Assembly (NCBI GenBank): GCA_024330185.1
Contig: JANDLV010000029.1
Span: 1-49,522, forward strand
Direction: 5' to 3'
DNA: 49,522 nucleotides
DNA from: Candidatus Siliceabacter maunaloa
Lineage (GTDB): Bacteria > Actinomycetota > Thermoleophilia > Solirubrobacterales > Solirubrobacteraceae
The notes under the pieces were generated by a model, which saw only the letters and a program-made list of their open reading frames with translations, searched no databases and had not been told where the DNA came from. Of the stretch, positions 40,048 to 48,202 are shown one piece after another. The stretch's first letter is position 1; every line of letters starts with the position of its first letter. The translations under genes were made by a program, and so were the position numbers.

Positions 40048-41600
40048 GTCCGTCAGCCGGCTGGTCGCCGCCGGCTGCGATCTGCGCGCTGTGCGAGTGC
40101 ACCCGGCCTTGCCATTACGCAGACAGCACCGCGCCGGTCTGTCAGTCCTGCGCCCGTGCACGCCTGTGGTCGCGGGGTCGCTGCGTGATCTGCGGCGAGC
40201 AGAAGCGCCTGGTGGGTCGTACCGCGCTTGGGGGCGAGTGCTCGCCGTGTCGCGCCCGCCGGCTGAAGGCGCGCCTGGACTGCCCACGGTGTGGAAGCCC
40301 GGGGCGACCGAGTGTCAGCGATCCGCGGATCTGTGAGCGCTGTGCCGGCGAGCCGGTCGTTCAGGTGTGTCGCGCGTGCCGAGCCGAGGAGCAGAACTAC
40401 GCCGACGGGCGTTGCGCGCGCTGCATCCTCACCGAACGTCTGCAGGCGTTGACCGCGGGCGCCGACGAGCGGACCGTCGCACAGCTTGAGCCCTACCTGG
40501 CCGCGCTGCGCGACGGGCCCAAGCCATGGTCGGTGCTCAACTGGATGACGGTCAGTGCCGGCTACCAGACGATGACCGAGCTCGCCCGCGGGGAGATCGA
40601 GCTGTCCCACGAGGCGCTGGACGCCGTCGAACGCGGCCAGAGCACCACCTACCTGCGGGCGGCCCTTGTACGAGCCGGCGTTCTGGCCGTTCGCCATGAG
40701 AGCGCCACCCTCGAGGGTTTCATCCAAGGCCAGGTCGACCGGGTGCCCGAAGGCGAGGATCGCGTTCTCCTGCGCGCCTTCGCTGTCTGGCATGTCCAGC
40801 ACGATCTCAAGCGGCGAGAGCGCCGCGGACAGACCTCCCGCGCGAGCCACAAGCTCGCTCGCGCCCAGATCAGCGTCGCCGTGGAGCTGGTCTGGTGGCT
40901 GCACCCTCAAGGCATGGTGCTGCGTGACCTGCGCCAGGAGCACCCTCGACCGTTGGCTGACGGAAGGCTCCACGAGCCGGCGGCGCATCCGCGCCTTCTT
41001 GGTCTGGGCGCGCCGGGTTGGGTTGCTGCCCGCGCTCAACGCAGCCCGCGCCCAGCCACGTGGCCACACCGACCCGCTCCACGCCGAGGAGCGCCTGCGC
41101 GTGGTCGGCTCCCTGCTGGCCGACGAGTCGCTCGATCTGCGCGACCGTGTCGCCGGGTGTCTGGTGCTGATCTTCGCTCAGCCGATTACTCGGCTGGACT
41201 GACGGTCGCTGACGTCGATGACCACGCCCGGCCCGTCCGCCTCCGCCTGGGCGTCGAGCCACTCGAACTGCCCGAGCCGCTTGGCGAGCTCGTCGTCCAG
41301 CTCAAGCTCCAGCGGCCGGGCCTGGCCACCACCGCAGCTGACGATGGCGCGCACTGGCTGTTTCCCGGCCTGCGGCTCGACGCCCCGCTGCACGCCGAGC
41401 ACCTCCGACGGCGCCTGCGGAAGCTTGGTATCGCCGCCCGGCCCGCCCGAGCGGCCGCCCTGCTGCACCTCGCCCAGAGCCTGCCGCCCGCCATCCTGGC
41501 CGACCTGCTCGGGATATCCGAGGGCCGCGCCGGCGACTGGGCCCGCGCGGCGAGCGGCGATTGGGCCCGTTACGCAGGTGCTCGGGCAGCCTCCGCTTGA
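40044..41600 (+). pseudogene. Zinc-ribbon protein with degenerate tyrosine-recombinase-like C-terminus, frameshifted
   Basis: From ATG 40044 the protein has many CxxC pairs: CALCECTRPC, CQSCARARLW, CVICGEQK, CSPCRARR, CPRCGSPG, CERCAG, CRACRAEE and CARCIL within residues 10-130, suggesting several zinc ribbons. A helical middle (PWSVLNWMTVSAGYQTMTEL) follows. Near 40937 the frame shifts to STLDRWLTEGSTSRRRIRAF, FLVWARRVGLLP and VLIFAQPITRLD, then near 41198 it returns to LTVADVDDHARPVRLRLG, HWLFPGLRLDAPLHAEHLRR and RPARAAALLHLAQSLPPAIL. The last third follows the layout of a tyrosine recombinase but lacks the His-Arg-Tyr catalytic set. Two compensating indels are needed. I do not know a named family. 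Confidence 0.65.
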
Positions 41601-41646
41601 CCGTCGCGCCCCCGCCGTCCGTGGCGGTTCGCGGCGCGAAAGCCAC

Positions 41647-41673
41647 CGGCGCGGACACTGAGTGTCCGCGCCG
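41647..41673. terminator. Bidirectional terminator hairpin
   Basis: A perfect 12-bp stem (41647-41658 with 41662-41673) around loop TGA lies between the converging recombinase module and the secreted-protein gene. No T-run. Confidence 0.6.
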
Positions 41674-41711
41674 TGGCCAAGCGTGGGATCTCGCACGGCT
41701 GCGAACTAGGA

Positions 41712-42200
41712 CTAGGGCATGGGGCGGATGACCGCCGAGCGACGGACGGTGCTCTGGACGCCCGAGCCGTTGACGAGGCGGAAGGTGAGCGTCACCTCCA
41801 GCCTGCCGTGGCGGCGAACGAGCTTGCGCCCGTAGTCGTTGATCGGCAGCGACACGACGGCGCGGGCCGGGGTGACGCAGGTGTAGGTGCCGGCGGCGGT
41901 GCCGCCCACCCGCCTGCCGCCGGCTTGGGTGATGGTCACGGTGGTCGCGGCGGTCTGGTCGCCGCGCACCTGGGCGCGGACGCGGCCGGTGTCGCGCAGA
42001 CGCAGCGCCCGTGAGGTCAGCGCCGCCGTCGGGCGGTCGCCGCTTATGGTGGGGCCGTCCTCACCGCAACCGGAGTTGGCGGGCGGCCAGCTCGCGGCCG
42101 GGGACCCGGCCTGCCCGGTCCCAGCATGGGCGTCGGCTGGCGCGCTCACAAGCGCGGCAAGCGCCGCGCCGATCAGGATGGTCTTGCTCGTAGATCTCAT
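41712..42200 (-). CDS. Small secreted protein, unknown function
   Basis: A 162-residue protein with a signal peptide (MRSTSKTILIGAALAALVSA, cleavage after DAHA). The mature part holds two cysteines (SGCGEDG and YTCVTP) and a beta-rich C-terminus (LTSRALRLRDTGRVRAQV, RLEVTLTFRLVNGSG) that looks Ig-like. GAGAAGAGG precedes the ATG. It is the last of four small secreted-protein genes on this strand, separated from the others by a terminator hairpin. Confidence 0.6.
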   Translation of the reverse strand: MRSTSKTILIGAALAALVSAPADAHAGTGQAGSPAASWPPANSGCGEDGPTISGDRPTAALTSRALRLRDTGRVRAQVRGDQTAATTVTITQAGGRRVGGTAAGTYTCVTPARAVVSLPINDYGRKLVRRHGRLEVTLTFRLVNGSGVQSTVRRSAVIRPMP

Positions 42201-42306
42201 CGGTCCTCTTCTCTCAAGGTCGTGTTAGATGGTGATGCTTGCAACGAACCGCCGGGTGCTTGGTGGCGCTCCTCGATTGACGGGGTGGCCTGGCGATCGA
42301 GGCAGG

Positions 42307-42336
42307 GCGCCGGTCCGCGAACGCGAACCGGCGCCT
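42307..42336. terminator. Hairpin after the secreted SH3-like gene
   Basis: A 9-bp stem GGCGCCGGT/ACCGGCGCC (42307-42315 with 42328-42336) holds an inner CGCG/CGCG pairing. It lies downstream of the gene ending at 42384 (minus strand). A short TTT follows on the plus strand. Confidence 0.55.
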
Positions 42337-42383
42337 TTCCTCAGGTCGCTAGAGCCCCATGCAGGAGCGCCGCACGAAACCCG

Positions 42384-43106
42384 CTAGGGTTGTTCGAGGT
42401 CGGACGTGGTGACCCAGCCGGTCTTGTTGGCGGTTCCGTAGCCAAAGCCGTAGGCGTACTTGCCCGAGGGGCTGAGCCGGCGGATCTTGAACGTCTGGCC
42501 CGCGCTCAGGGAGCCGATGAACTCCTCGTTGGGCCGCTTGTTGATGAGCAGTTGCTCGACGCTGTCCTTGACGCGGACGCGCCGGCCGACCAAGTCGTCG
42601 TCGGCGTCACTAGATTCGGTGCCGTAGCAGCCCAATCGGTCGGCCGCTTGGAGTTCCCAGCCGCTCTCGGCGGGGCTCTTGAGGGTGACCCCGACGGTGT
42701 CGCGCACGGTCTGGCTGGTGGTGACTCCCAGGCGCCAGCGAGCGCCTTGCCTGGGTGTGGCGACGGGGCGGGGACGCTGCAGTTCGGCGACCCAGCAGTG
42801 CTTGGAGCTGTCGCCGATCCGGCTGGGTGGGTCACCGCCGAACACGCTGCCGGTGATGTCGTCGCCGGTGGACAGCTCGGGCGCCGTGGGGAAGCCGGTT
42901 CTGCTGGCGACGATGGAGCGGTCGAGGCGAACGACAGCCCCCAGGCTGTTGAAGCGTTCATCGCCCTCGCCGACCGCGACGTAGCGCACCGACGGGGTGC
43001 CGACGAACTGGGGCTCCTCGTCGGTGGCTGCCCCTGCGGGCGCGGCCGCCAATCCGGCGATCGTCGCGCCTATGAGGAGAGAAGGGATGAGGGTTGCTCT
43101 TGGCAT
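42384..43106 (-). CDS. Secreted protein with C-terminal SH3-like domain
   Basis: A 240-residue protein. Its signal peptide is MPRATLIPSLLIGATIAGLA with cleavage after PAGAA. A middle region has two cysteines (KHCWVAELQRP and RLGCYGTESSD). The C-terminal 60 residues (VKDSVEQLLINKRPNEEFIG, AGQTFKIRRLSPSG, YAYGFGYGTANKTGWVTTSD) fit a bacterial SH3 domain as found in wall-binding proteins. An ATG 12 nt upstream (MEIAMPR) is also possible. No enzymatic motif is seen. It probably acts outside the cell or at the wall. Confidence 0.65.
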   Translation of the reverse strand: MPRATLIPSLLIGATIAGLAAAPAGAATDEEPQFVGTPSVRYVAVGEGDERFNSLGAVVRLDRSIVASRTGFPTAPELSTGDDITGSVFGGDPPSRIGDSSKHCWVAELQRPRPVATPRQGARWRLGVTTSQTVRDTVGVTLKSPAESGWELQAADRLGCYGTESSDADDDLVGRRVRVKDSVEQLLINKRPNEEFIGSLSAGQTFKIRRLSPSGKYAYGFGYGTANKTGWVTTSDLEQP

Positions 43107-43187
43107 CGCGATTTCCATTTCGTTCTGGATTTTGACCCAACCGTGTGCTTGCTCCGATTCGTCAACGGTGGGCGCGCCGGGGAGGTG

Positions 43188-43217
43188 GCGCACGGCCGGC
43201 AGGTTCCGGCCGTGCGC
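43188..43217. terminator. Hairpin between two secreted-protein genes
   Basis: A perfect 12-bp stem GCGCACGGCCGG/CCGGCCGTGCGC closes loop CAGGTT, just downstream of the gene ending at 43240 on the minus strand. Confidence 0.55.
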
Positions 43218-43239
43218 ACCTCGTTCAGCTGATTGACGG

Positions 43240-43800
43240 CTACTCGCCGCTGAGGCAGCTATTGCTGAAGAACCCCCACCGGCCGTTCTCCCTCCCGCGC
43301 ACGCCGCGGGGTCCGTAGCGGCGATAGCCTTGCCCGGCGTCGTCGCGGATGTCTGCCTGTTCGCCGTTGTAATAGACGTCGCCGTAGATGTCACGGAAGC
43401 GGTCTTCGGTGGGGTAGTAGTTGAGGTAGAACCTCGTCGACTGGCAGGTGATCGTCTCGCAGTGGGTGTAGGTGCCGTCGCAGGCGTCCTGGGTGCCGAA
43501 GTCGCCGCCGCTTGGTGCCGGGGCGGCTACGAGCTTGTTGCCCTCCAGGCGACGGACAATCGGGTCGCCGTCCACGTAGACGTCGCCGGTGGTCGGCTCG
43601 TACATGCCGCCGGTGAAGCGCACGTAGGTCTCGCCGGTGGCCTGCGCCTTGGCCTCCTTGACGCGCTGGACGAGCTCGCGATCGGACGTCGCGGCCTGAG
43701 CGGTCGGCAGGAGCGTGAACGCCAGCGCGATGATGGTCGCAAGTGCGGTCAGTGCGGCTGCCAGCTGAGCGGCCCGAGGGATGGTGAGGGTGCGGGGCAT
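43240..43800 (-). CDS. Secreted cysteine-containing protein, unknown function
   Basis: A 186-residue protein with a long signal peptide (helix at residues 10-33, cleavage near TAQAA). The mature part has YVRFTGGMYEPTTGDVYVDG and a Cys group in CDGTYTHCETITCQ, then FYLNYYPTEDRFRDIYGDVY and a C-terminal WGFFSNSCLSGE that recalls the end of an SH3-type fold. No known family. ATG 43800 overlaps the stop of the gene upstream (ATGA), so the two are coupled. Confidence 0.6.
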   Translation of the reverse strand: MPRTLTIPRAAQLAAALTALATIIALAFTLLPTAQAATSDRELVQRVKEAKAQATGETYVRFTGGMYEPTTGDVYVDGDPIVRRLEGNKLVAAPAPSGGDFGTQDACDGTYTHCETITCQSTRFYLNYYPTEDRFRDIYGDVYYNGEQADIRDDAGQGYRRYGPRGVRGRENGRWGFFSNSCLSGE

Positions 43801-44184
43801 CAGTCGTAGGCCTCGCAGAGCATGTAGCCCTTGCGCGCCAGCTGCACCGAGTAGCCGTAGCACCACAGGGGCTCGCGGCTGTCGGCGAAGTAGACCCGGA
43901 AGGTGGATCCCTTCTTCATCGTCCCGAGGTTCGGTCCGTGAGGCGAGCACTTCGGCGCGTTGCTCATGACGTGCAGGTAGGAGTCGCGATTGACGCGCCG
44001 CTCGCGGACGTTGATCGTGCCGGCGTACTTCTCACAGCCGGCCGGTAGGTCGGCGGACATCGTGCCGACCTGAGGGGTCGCTGGTGGCCGCCGGGCCCAC
44101 CTGGGCCAAAGCGGGCACCACGCAGACCGTCCCCACGGCCAGCGTGAGCAGCGACAAGCGCACTGCCCTCGAAGTGATGGACAA
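43800..44184 (-). pseudogene. Secreted SH3-like protein with a frameshift after the signal peptide
   Basis: A strong GGGGGAGG sits just before TTG 44184, which starts LSITSRAVRLSLLTLAVGTV and a signal peptide ending near ALAQVGPAATSD. The mature part lies in another frame: SADLPAGCEKYAGTINVRER, MKKGSTFRVYFADSREPLWC, YGYSVQLARKGYMLCEAYD. This resembles an SH3-like fold with three or four cysteines. The total of 385 nt is one base over whole codons, so one indel around 44065-44085 explains it. It is first of the coupled pair. Confidence 0.6.
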
Positions 44185-44303
44185 GAGGTTCCTCCCCCGA
44201 TTGATTGCTCGGCGCTCTGATGGCCGAGCGAGACAGGCGGATCTTTGCCGGTGGCCCGCCTGTTGTCTGCCCGCCGCGCGGCTTGACTTTCGGTGACGCG
44301 CTG

Positions 44304-44323
44304 TGTCCCCCGAGCGGGGGACA
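44304..44323. repeat. 20-bp inverted repeat between divergent units
   Basis: TGTCCCCC-GAGC-GGGGGACA is a perfect 8-bp inverted repeat in the region between the secreted-protein genes (minus) and the NarL-type regulator (plus). It could be an operator or a terminator-like stem. Confidence 0.45.
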
Positions 44324-44445
44324 GGGGTGTCCTCCCATGCGCGTCGTCCCGAAGTCCTCTAGCGCGGCGACCATCGGAGGCGGAGACTTCGCGCGTGCAG
44401 GGCAACTGGCTCATCGGCGCGGGCTCTGCGCTACAACACGGGACA

Positions 44446-45084
44446 GTGGCCGACGACGCCAAGGTTCGCGTGGTGGTCGGCGACGACCACCCGATGTACC
44501 GTCGCAGCCTGCGGTCGGCCATCGAGGACCATCCAGATCTCGACCTCGTCGGTGACGCCGCCGATGGCAACCAGGCACTCGACCGGGTGCGCGAGTTCGA
44601 GCCTGATGTGGCCCTGCTGGACCTGCGCATGCCCGGCCTCGACGGCTTTGAGGTGTTGGCGGCGCTGCGCGAGGACCAGCGATCGCCCCGCGTGCTGTTC
44701 CTGTCGGCCTTTGGTGATAGCGCCACGGTCCATCGCGCTCTGGAGGCCGGCGCTTCGGGGTTTCTTTCCAAGGATGCCGAGGAGAGCGAGATCTGCGAAG
44801 CGATCTTGGCGGTCGCGCGCGACAGTCAGATCGTGGTCTCGCCCCAGCTCCAGCAGGCCGTGTTTGATCGCATCCGCCAGCAGGCCAGCGGTAATCGCTT
44901 GTCGGCGCGCGAGAAGCAGATCCTCGCGGGGGTGGCCGCGGGCCAGTCGTTTGCGGCCATCGGCGAGGAGCTCTCGCTGAGCCCTGCGACTGTGAAGACC
45001 TACCTGCATCGCGCCTACGAGAAGCTGGGGGTCTCCGACCGGGCCGCCGCCGTCGCCAAGGCCTTCCAGCAGGGCATCCTATGA
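44446..45084 (+). CDS. NarL/FixJ-type response regulator
   Basis: A 212-residue regulator. The receiver domain has VVVGDDHPMYRRSL, phospho-acceptor D59 in LLDLRMPGLDGFEVL, and a Lys in GFLSKDAEESE. The LuxR-type helix-turn-helix is NRLSAREKQILAGVAAGQSF and SLSPATVKTYLHRAYEKLGV. GTG 44446 is chosen because the receiver strand begins six residues later; the upstream frame is not protein-like. Its stop overlaps the kinase start (ATGA). Confidence 0.88.
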   Translation: MADDAKVRVVVGDDHPMYRRSLRSAIEDHPDLDLVGDAADGNQALDRVREFEPDVALLDLRMPGLDGFEVLAALREDQRSPRVLFLSAFGDSATVHRALEAGASGFLSKDAEESEICEAILAVARDSQIVVSPQLQQAVFDRIRQQASGNRLSAREKQILAGVAAGQSFAAIGEELSLSPATVKTYLHRAYEKLGVSDRAAAVAKAFQQGIL

Positions 45085-46295
45085 CCGACCCATCTCCGGG
45101 CTGGGGGGCCCGGGGGGTGGCGCTGTTGCGCCTGCTGCTGGTCCCGATCGTCTTTCTCATCGAGCGCAACGACCCGCAAGCCTGGTCGCCCCAAGCCGAT
45201 CTGATCCTGCTGGCCGCTGGCCTCTACGCCGCGGTGGCGCTGGCGCTGACCAGCCGTTCCTCGCCCGCGCCCCGGGGTGGATGGCGCCCATACGCGGTCG
45301 CCGATCTCACCTTCCTGGGGCTGTTGGCCTGGCAGTCGGGCGGCGCGTTCTCCGAGGTCCGCGCGGTCCTGGCCGCCCTACCCTTCGTCGTGGCCTTCGT
45401 CGGACGGCCACGCAGCACCGCCATCCTCGCCGCGCTGGGAGTGATTGTCTACGTCGTCGCGGCCGAAGCGCCGGCCGGCGCGCCCGACCGGGGCTACGTG
45501 GCCAGCGAGGCCTTGTTGCTGGCCTGGGGCGGCACCCTCGCTGTCCTGCTCAGTCTCGTCATCACCCGCGGCCGCGACCAGGTCCTCAGTCTCGCGGCAG
45601 AGCGCCAGCGGCTGCTCGCAGACACCCAGAGCGCCACCGATCGCGAGCGCCAGCGACTGGCCTACCGCCTGCACGACAACGCGATCCAAAGCCTCCAAGC
45701 CGCACGCCTGCAACTCAGTCGCCTCGAGCGAGGCCACTCCACCGCGCTTGATGGGGTCCGCGCAGCCATCACCGACGCCGTCGACGAACTACGCACCACC
45801 GTGGCCGACCTCCGCCCTGCCGATGTCGAACGCGTCGGACTGAGCAACGCGCTGCACCAAACCGCGCTTCGCCTCCTCGAAGACGCCGATGACGCCGCGC
45901 CCCAGCTCGACATCGCCGTCGCTCCCGACACCGAAGGCATCGACGACGAACTCTGCTTCGCCATCGCCCGCGAACTGCTGACCAACGCCATCGCCCACAG
46001 CCACGCCTCCCACATCACCCTCACCCTCGCCCGCGACAACGGACACCTCTCGCTCGAAGTCGATGACGACGGCCACGGCATCGCGCCCGGCCGACGTCGA
46101 CAGGCCCGCCGCGAAGGCCACATCGGACTCGCCGCCTGCACCGAACGCGCAGCCTCCCACGGCGGCACACTCGACATCACCTCCCACCCCGACCGCGGCA
46201 CCACCGTGACCGTCGCCCTGCCCCTCACCCGACCGTCCGACAGGCCACACGAGAGCTCGACGAGCACGCAGGACACCACAACCGCTCACGAGTGA
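45081..46295 (+). CDS. Membrane sensor histidine kinase of the NarX/DegS class
   Basis: A 404-residue partner of the regulator above. Residues 10-160 have about five membrane helices. The HisKA_3 dimerisation domain has H198 in YRLHDNAIQSLQAARLQLSR, and the ATPase domain has ARELLTNAIAHSHAS (N-box), VDDDGHGIAPG (G1) and EGHIGLAACTERAASHGG (G2). It would sense a membrane signal and phosphorylate the NarL-type regulator. The divergent secreted-protein genes are the obvious local targets (inference). Confidence 0.9.
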   Translation: MTDPSPGWGARGVALLRLLLVPIVFLIERNDPQAWSPQADLILLAAGLYAAVALALTSRSSPAPRGGWRPYAVADLTFLGLLAWQSGGAFSEVRAVLAALPFVVAFVGRPRSTAILAALGVIVYVVAAEAPAGAPDRGYVASEALLLAWGGTLAVLLSLVITRGRDQVLSLAAERQRLLADTQSATDRERQRLAYRLHDNAIQSLQAARLQLSRLERGHSTALDGVRAAITDAVDELRTTVADLRPADVERVGLSNALHQTALRLLEDADDAAPQLDIAVAPDTEGIDDELCFAIARELLTNAIAHSHASHITLTLARDNGHLSLEVDDDGHGIAPGRRRQARREGHIGLAACTERAASHGGTLDITSHPDRGTTVTVALPLTRPSDRPHESSTSTQDTTTAHE

Positions 46296-46674
46296 GACGC
46301 CCGATGCCCGTCGCTGCGCACGCCGGCGACATGTCCTCAACGAGCTCGGGTTCGTAACCCCGGCGTCGGCGCTCAGCCCGTCCGGTAGTTGCTGACACCC
46401 TTCGGCTCGTTGGCCGAGCCGACGCAGCCCTATTGGCTTGCGCGGTCGGGGTCGCGAAACGTCGGCCACCAGGCCGGAGGAGAAGCGCTCGCGCAGGCAC
46501 GCGGTCCTGCTGCCGCGTCCGGGGGGGCGAACTTTCCCGCGCCAGCCCTAGTGCCACTAGAGGCCGTCCAGCGGTGACGCGCGGATGGCGCCGAGCTAGC
46601 TCGGCGCCATCCAGATCACGGACGGGCAGTGACCCGCAAACTCGATCAACGACCCTCGAAGGAGGCATTCACCC
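46296..46674. other. Gap of about 380 bp without a convincing gene
   Basis: No frame here looks like protein. The stretch holds many GC-rich inverted repeats, the palindrome at 46583-46612, and the strong ribosome site AAGGAGG at 46659-46665 that serves the tad locus. Confidence 0.5.
46583..46612. terminator. 30-bp perfect palindrome upstream of the tad locus
   Basis: GGATGGCGCCGAGCT followed directly by its reverse complement is perfect over 30 bp. As RNA it would form a 13-bp stem with a CTAG loop. It could end transcription from the kinase gene upstream or serve as a protein-binding site. Confidence 0.55.
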
Positions 46675-46725
46675 ATGAGGAATCGACCTACTGCGCCAGT
46701 AGTCGACGGGCCGGTGGCGCCATGA
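46675..46725 (+). CDS. Short 16-codon upstream ORF coupled to the tad histidine kinase
   Basis: ATG 46675 lies 9 nt after AAGGAGG, the best Shine-Dalgarno in this region. It encodes MRNRPTAPVVDGPVAP and stops at TGA 46723-46725, overlapping the ATG of the next gene by 4 nt. It may be a leader peptide that opens translation of the kinase, or a remnant of a former first gene. Confidence 0.4.
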   Translation: MRNRPTAPVVDGPVAP

Positions 46726-47498
46726 GCCTCCTGGTGCAGTCCGCCGGGTGGGCCGTCGCCGCGCCGGCCATGGTGGCCGCCGTGGCGCAGGGCGTGGTCG
46801 CCCGCCGCCGCCGCGTGCTGGTGGCGCGCACATGCCACGAGGTGCGTGGCCCGCTCACGGCGCTGGGACTGGCGGTGACGGGCATGGGCCGCCGCGGCGA
46901 GGCGCCGATGCCCTGCCTGACGGCGCTGGACGCCGAGCTGACGCGGGCCACCGCGGCGATCGAGGACCTTGTGTGCGCCGGTCGCGGGCGGCGGACCGTC
47001 GACCGTCCCGAGGCCGTCGAGCTCGGCGCGCTGCTGCGGGCGGCGGTGGCCGCCTGGACCGCTGGCGGGCACGCCGTGCGCCTCGAGCCGGTTCCCGAGA
47101 CCTGGCTGCTGGCCGACCGCGTGCGCTTGGCCCGAGCGGTGGCCAACCTGGTGGCCAACGCGGTCGAGCACGGCGGCGGCGCCGTCATCGTCCGCGTGCG
47201 CAGCGGTGCCGGCCGCCTTGCCATCGAGGTGATGGATGAGGGACGGGGGCTCCCCGCGCCGGTGGCCACGCTCATCGCGCGGCGCGATCGGAGCGTGGCG
47301 CCGGGGAGCGGCGCCCGGCTCGCTCAGGTCGGCCGTATCCCACGTGATCCCGCCGCCCCGCGCGGTCACGGCCTGGCCGTCGCCGCGGAGACGGCCCGTC
47401 GCCACGGCGGGCGCCTGGTGGCCCGGCCGACCGATCGCGGCGCCCGGCTCGCGCTCGAGCTGCCCGCGCCCTCTCTGCCCGTCGGGGAGCCGGCGTGA
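46722..47498 (+). CDS. Histidine kinase at the head of the tad locus
   Basis: A 258-residue kinase core. One N-terminal hydrophobic helix (about residues 8-28) is followed directly by the H-box RTCHEVRGPLTALGLAV with H39, a spacer, an N-box ANLVANAVEHGGG, G1 box VMDEGRGLPAP and G2 box GHGLAVAAETARRHGGRL. There is no sensing domain. ATG 46722 overlaps the short upstream frame. Its stop overlaps the cpaB start, so it belongs to the pilus operon and may control it. Confidence 0.82.
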   Translation: MSLLVQSAGWAVAAPAMVAAVAQGVVARRRRVLVARTCHEVRGPLTALGLAVTGMGRRGEAPMPCLTALDAELTRATAAIEDLVCAGRGRRTVDRPEAVELGALLRAAVAAWTAGGHAVRLEPVPETWLLADRVRLARAVANLVANAVEHGGGAVIVRVRSGAGRLAIEVMDEGRGLPAPVATLIARRDRSVAPGSGARLAQVGRIPRDPAAPRGHGLAVAAETARRHGGRLVARPTDRGARLALELPAPSLPVGEPA

Positions 47499-48202
47499 AC
47501 CGCCGCAGGCGGGCGCTCGTGCTCGCGGGCATCGCGCTGCTCCTGGGCGGCCTGGCCGCGGCGGACGTGGCTGGTCGCGAGGCGGCGCTCGCGCAGCGGC
47601 TGGGGCCCGAGATCCCCGTGGTGGTCGCGCGCGCCGACGTGCGCTCCGGGGCGGTCTTCGACCCGGCGCGACTGGGCGTGCGCCGTGTCCCCGCTCGCTT
47701 TGCCCCCGTGGCGGCGGCCGCCGCGCCGCAGGAGCTGGCCGGCCTGCGCGCGGCGGTCGACGTACCCGCCGGGGCTGACGTGGCGGTGGGCATGGTCGAC
47801 AGCGGCGAGGAGGAAGCGGCGACCGGCGCCCCGGTACGCCCGGGTGAGCGGGTGGCCGAGCTCGTCGCGGCCGGATCTCCGGAGCTCGTGCAGCCCGGTG
47901 GCCGCGTCGACGTGCTGGTCACGCGCACGGGCGACGACGGTGCGTCCGGCGGCACGGAGCTGGCGCTCGAGGACGTCGAGGTCCTCGCGGTCGGCCCGGC
48001 CGACCCCGCGGCGGGCGGCGAGGACGTCGCCTCGGCCACAGGAGCGGTGCGCGTGGCGGCCTCGTTGCGCGTGACGCTGCGCCAGGCGGTCTATCTGGCC
48101 GCGGCGCAGGCCTTCGCCTCCGAGCTGCGCCTCCTGCCCCGCCCGGCCGACGATCGCGAGCGCGGCGACGCGGGCCTCACCGTTGAAGAGACACTGCGAT
48201 GA
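47495..48202 (+). CDS. cpaB: CpaB/RcpC-type pilus assembly protein (SAF domain)
   Basis: A 235-residue protein with one N-terminal membrane helix (residues 5-25), a SAF domain (VVVARADVRSGAVFDPARLG, then AAVDVPAGADVAVGMV) and a RcpC-type beta domain (QPGGRVDVLVTRTGDDG, LEDVEVLAVGPADP, VTLRQAVYLAAAQAF). In tad systems it lies outside the cytoplasmic membrane and helps assemble or gate the Flp pilus. GTG start overlaps the kinase stop, and its stop overlaps the cpaF start. Confidence 0.85.
   Translation: MNRRRRALVLAGIALLLGGLAAADVAGREAALAQRLGPEIPVVVARADVRSGAVFDPARLGVRRVPARFAPVAAAAAPQELAGLRAAVDVPAGADVAVGMVDSGEEEAATGAPVRPGERVAELVAAGSPELVQPGGRVDVLVTRTGDDGASGGTELALEDVEVLAVGPADPAAGGEDVASATGAVRVAASLRVTLRQAVYLAAAQAFASELRLLPRPADDRERGDAGLTVEETLR

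Noticed and set aside
46296-46660. A possible cyclic-di-GMP riboswitch ahead of the pilus locus, from GACGCAGCCC and nearby stems
   Set aside because: The invariant GGCAAACC-type segment and tetraloop-receptor parts are absent; only generic GC hairpins are seen.
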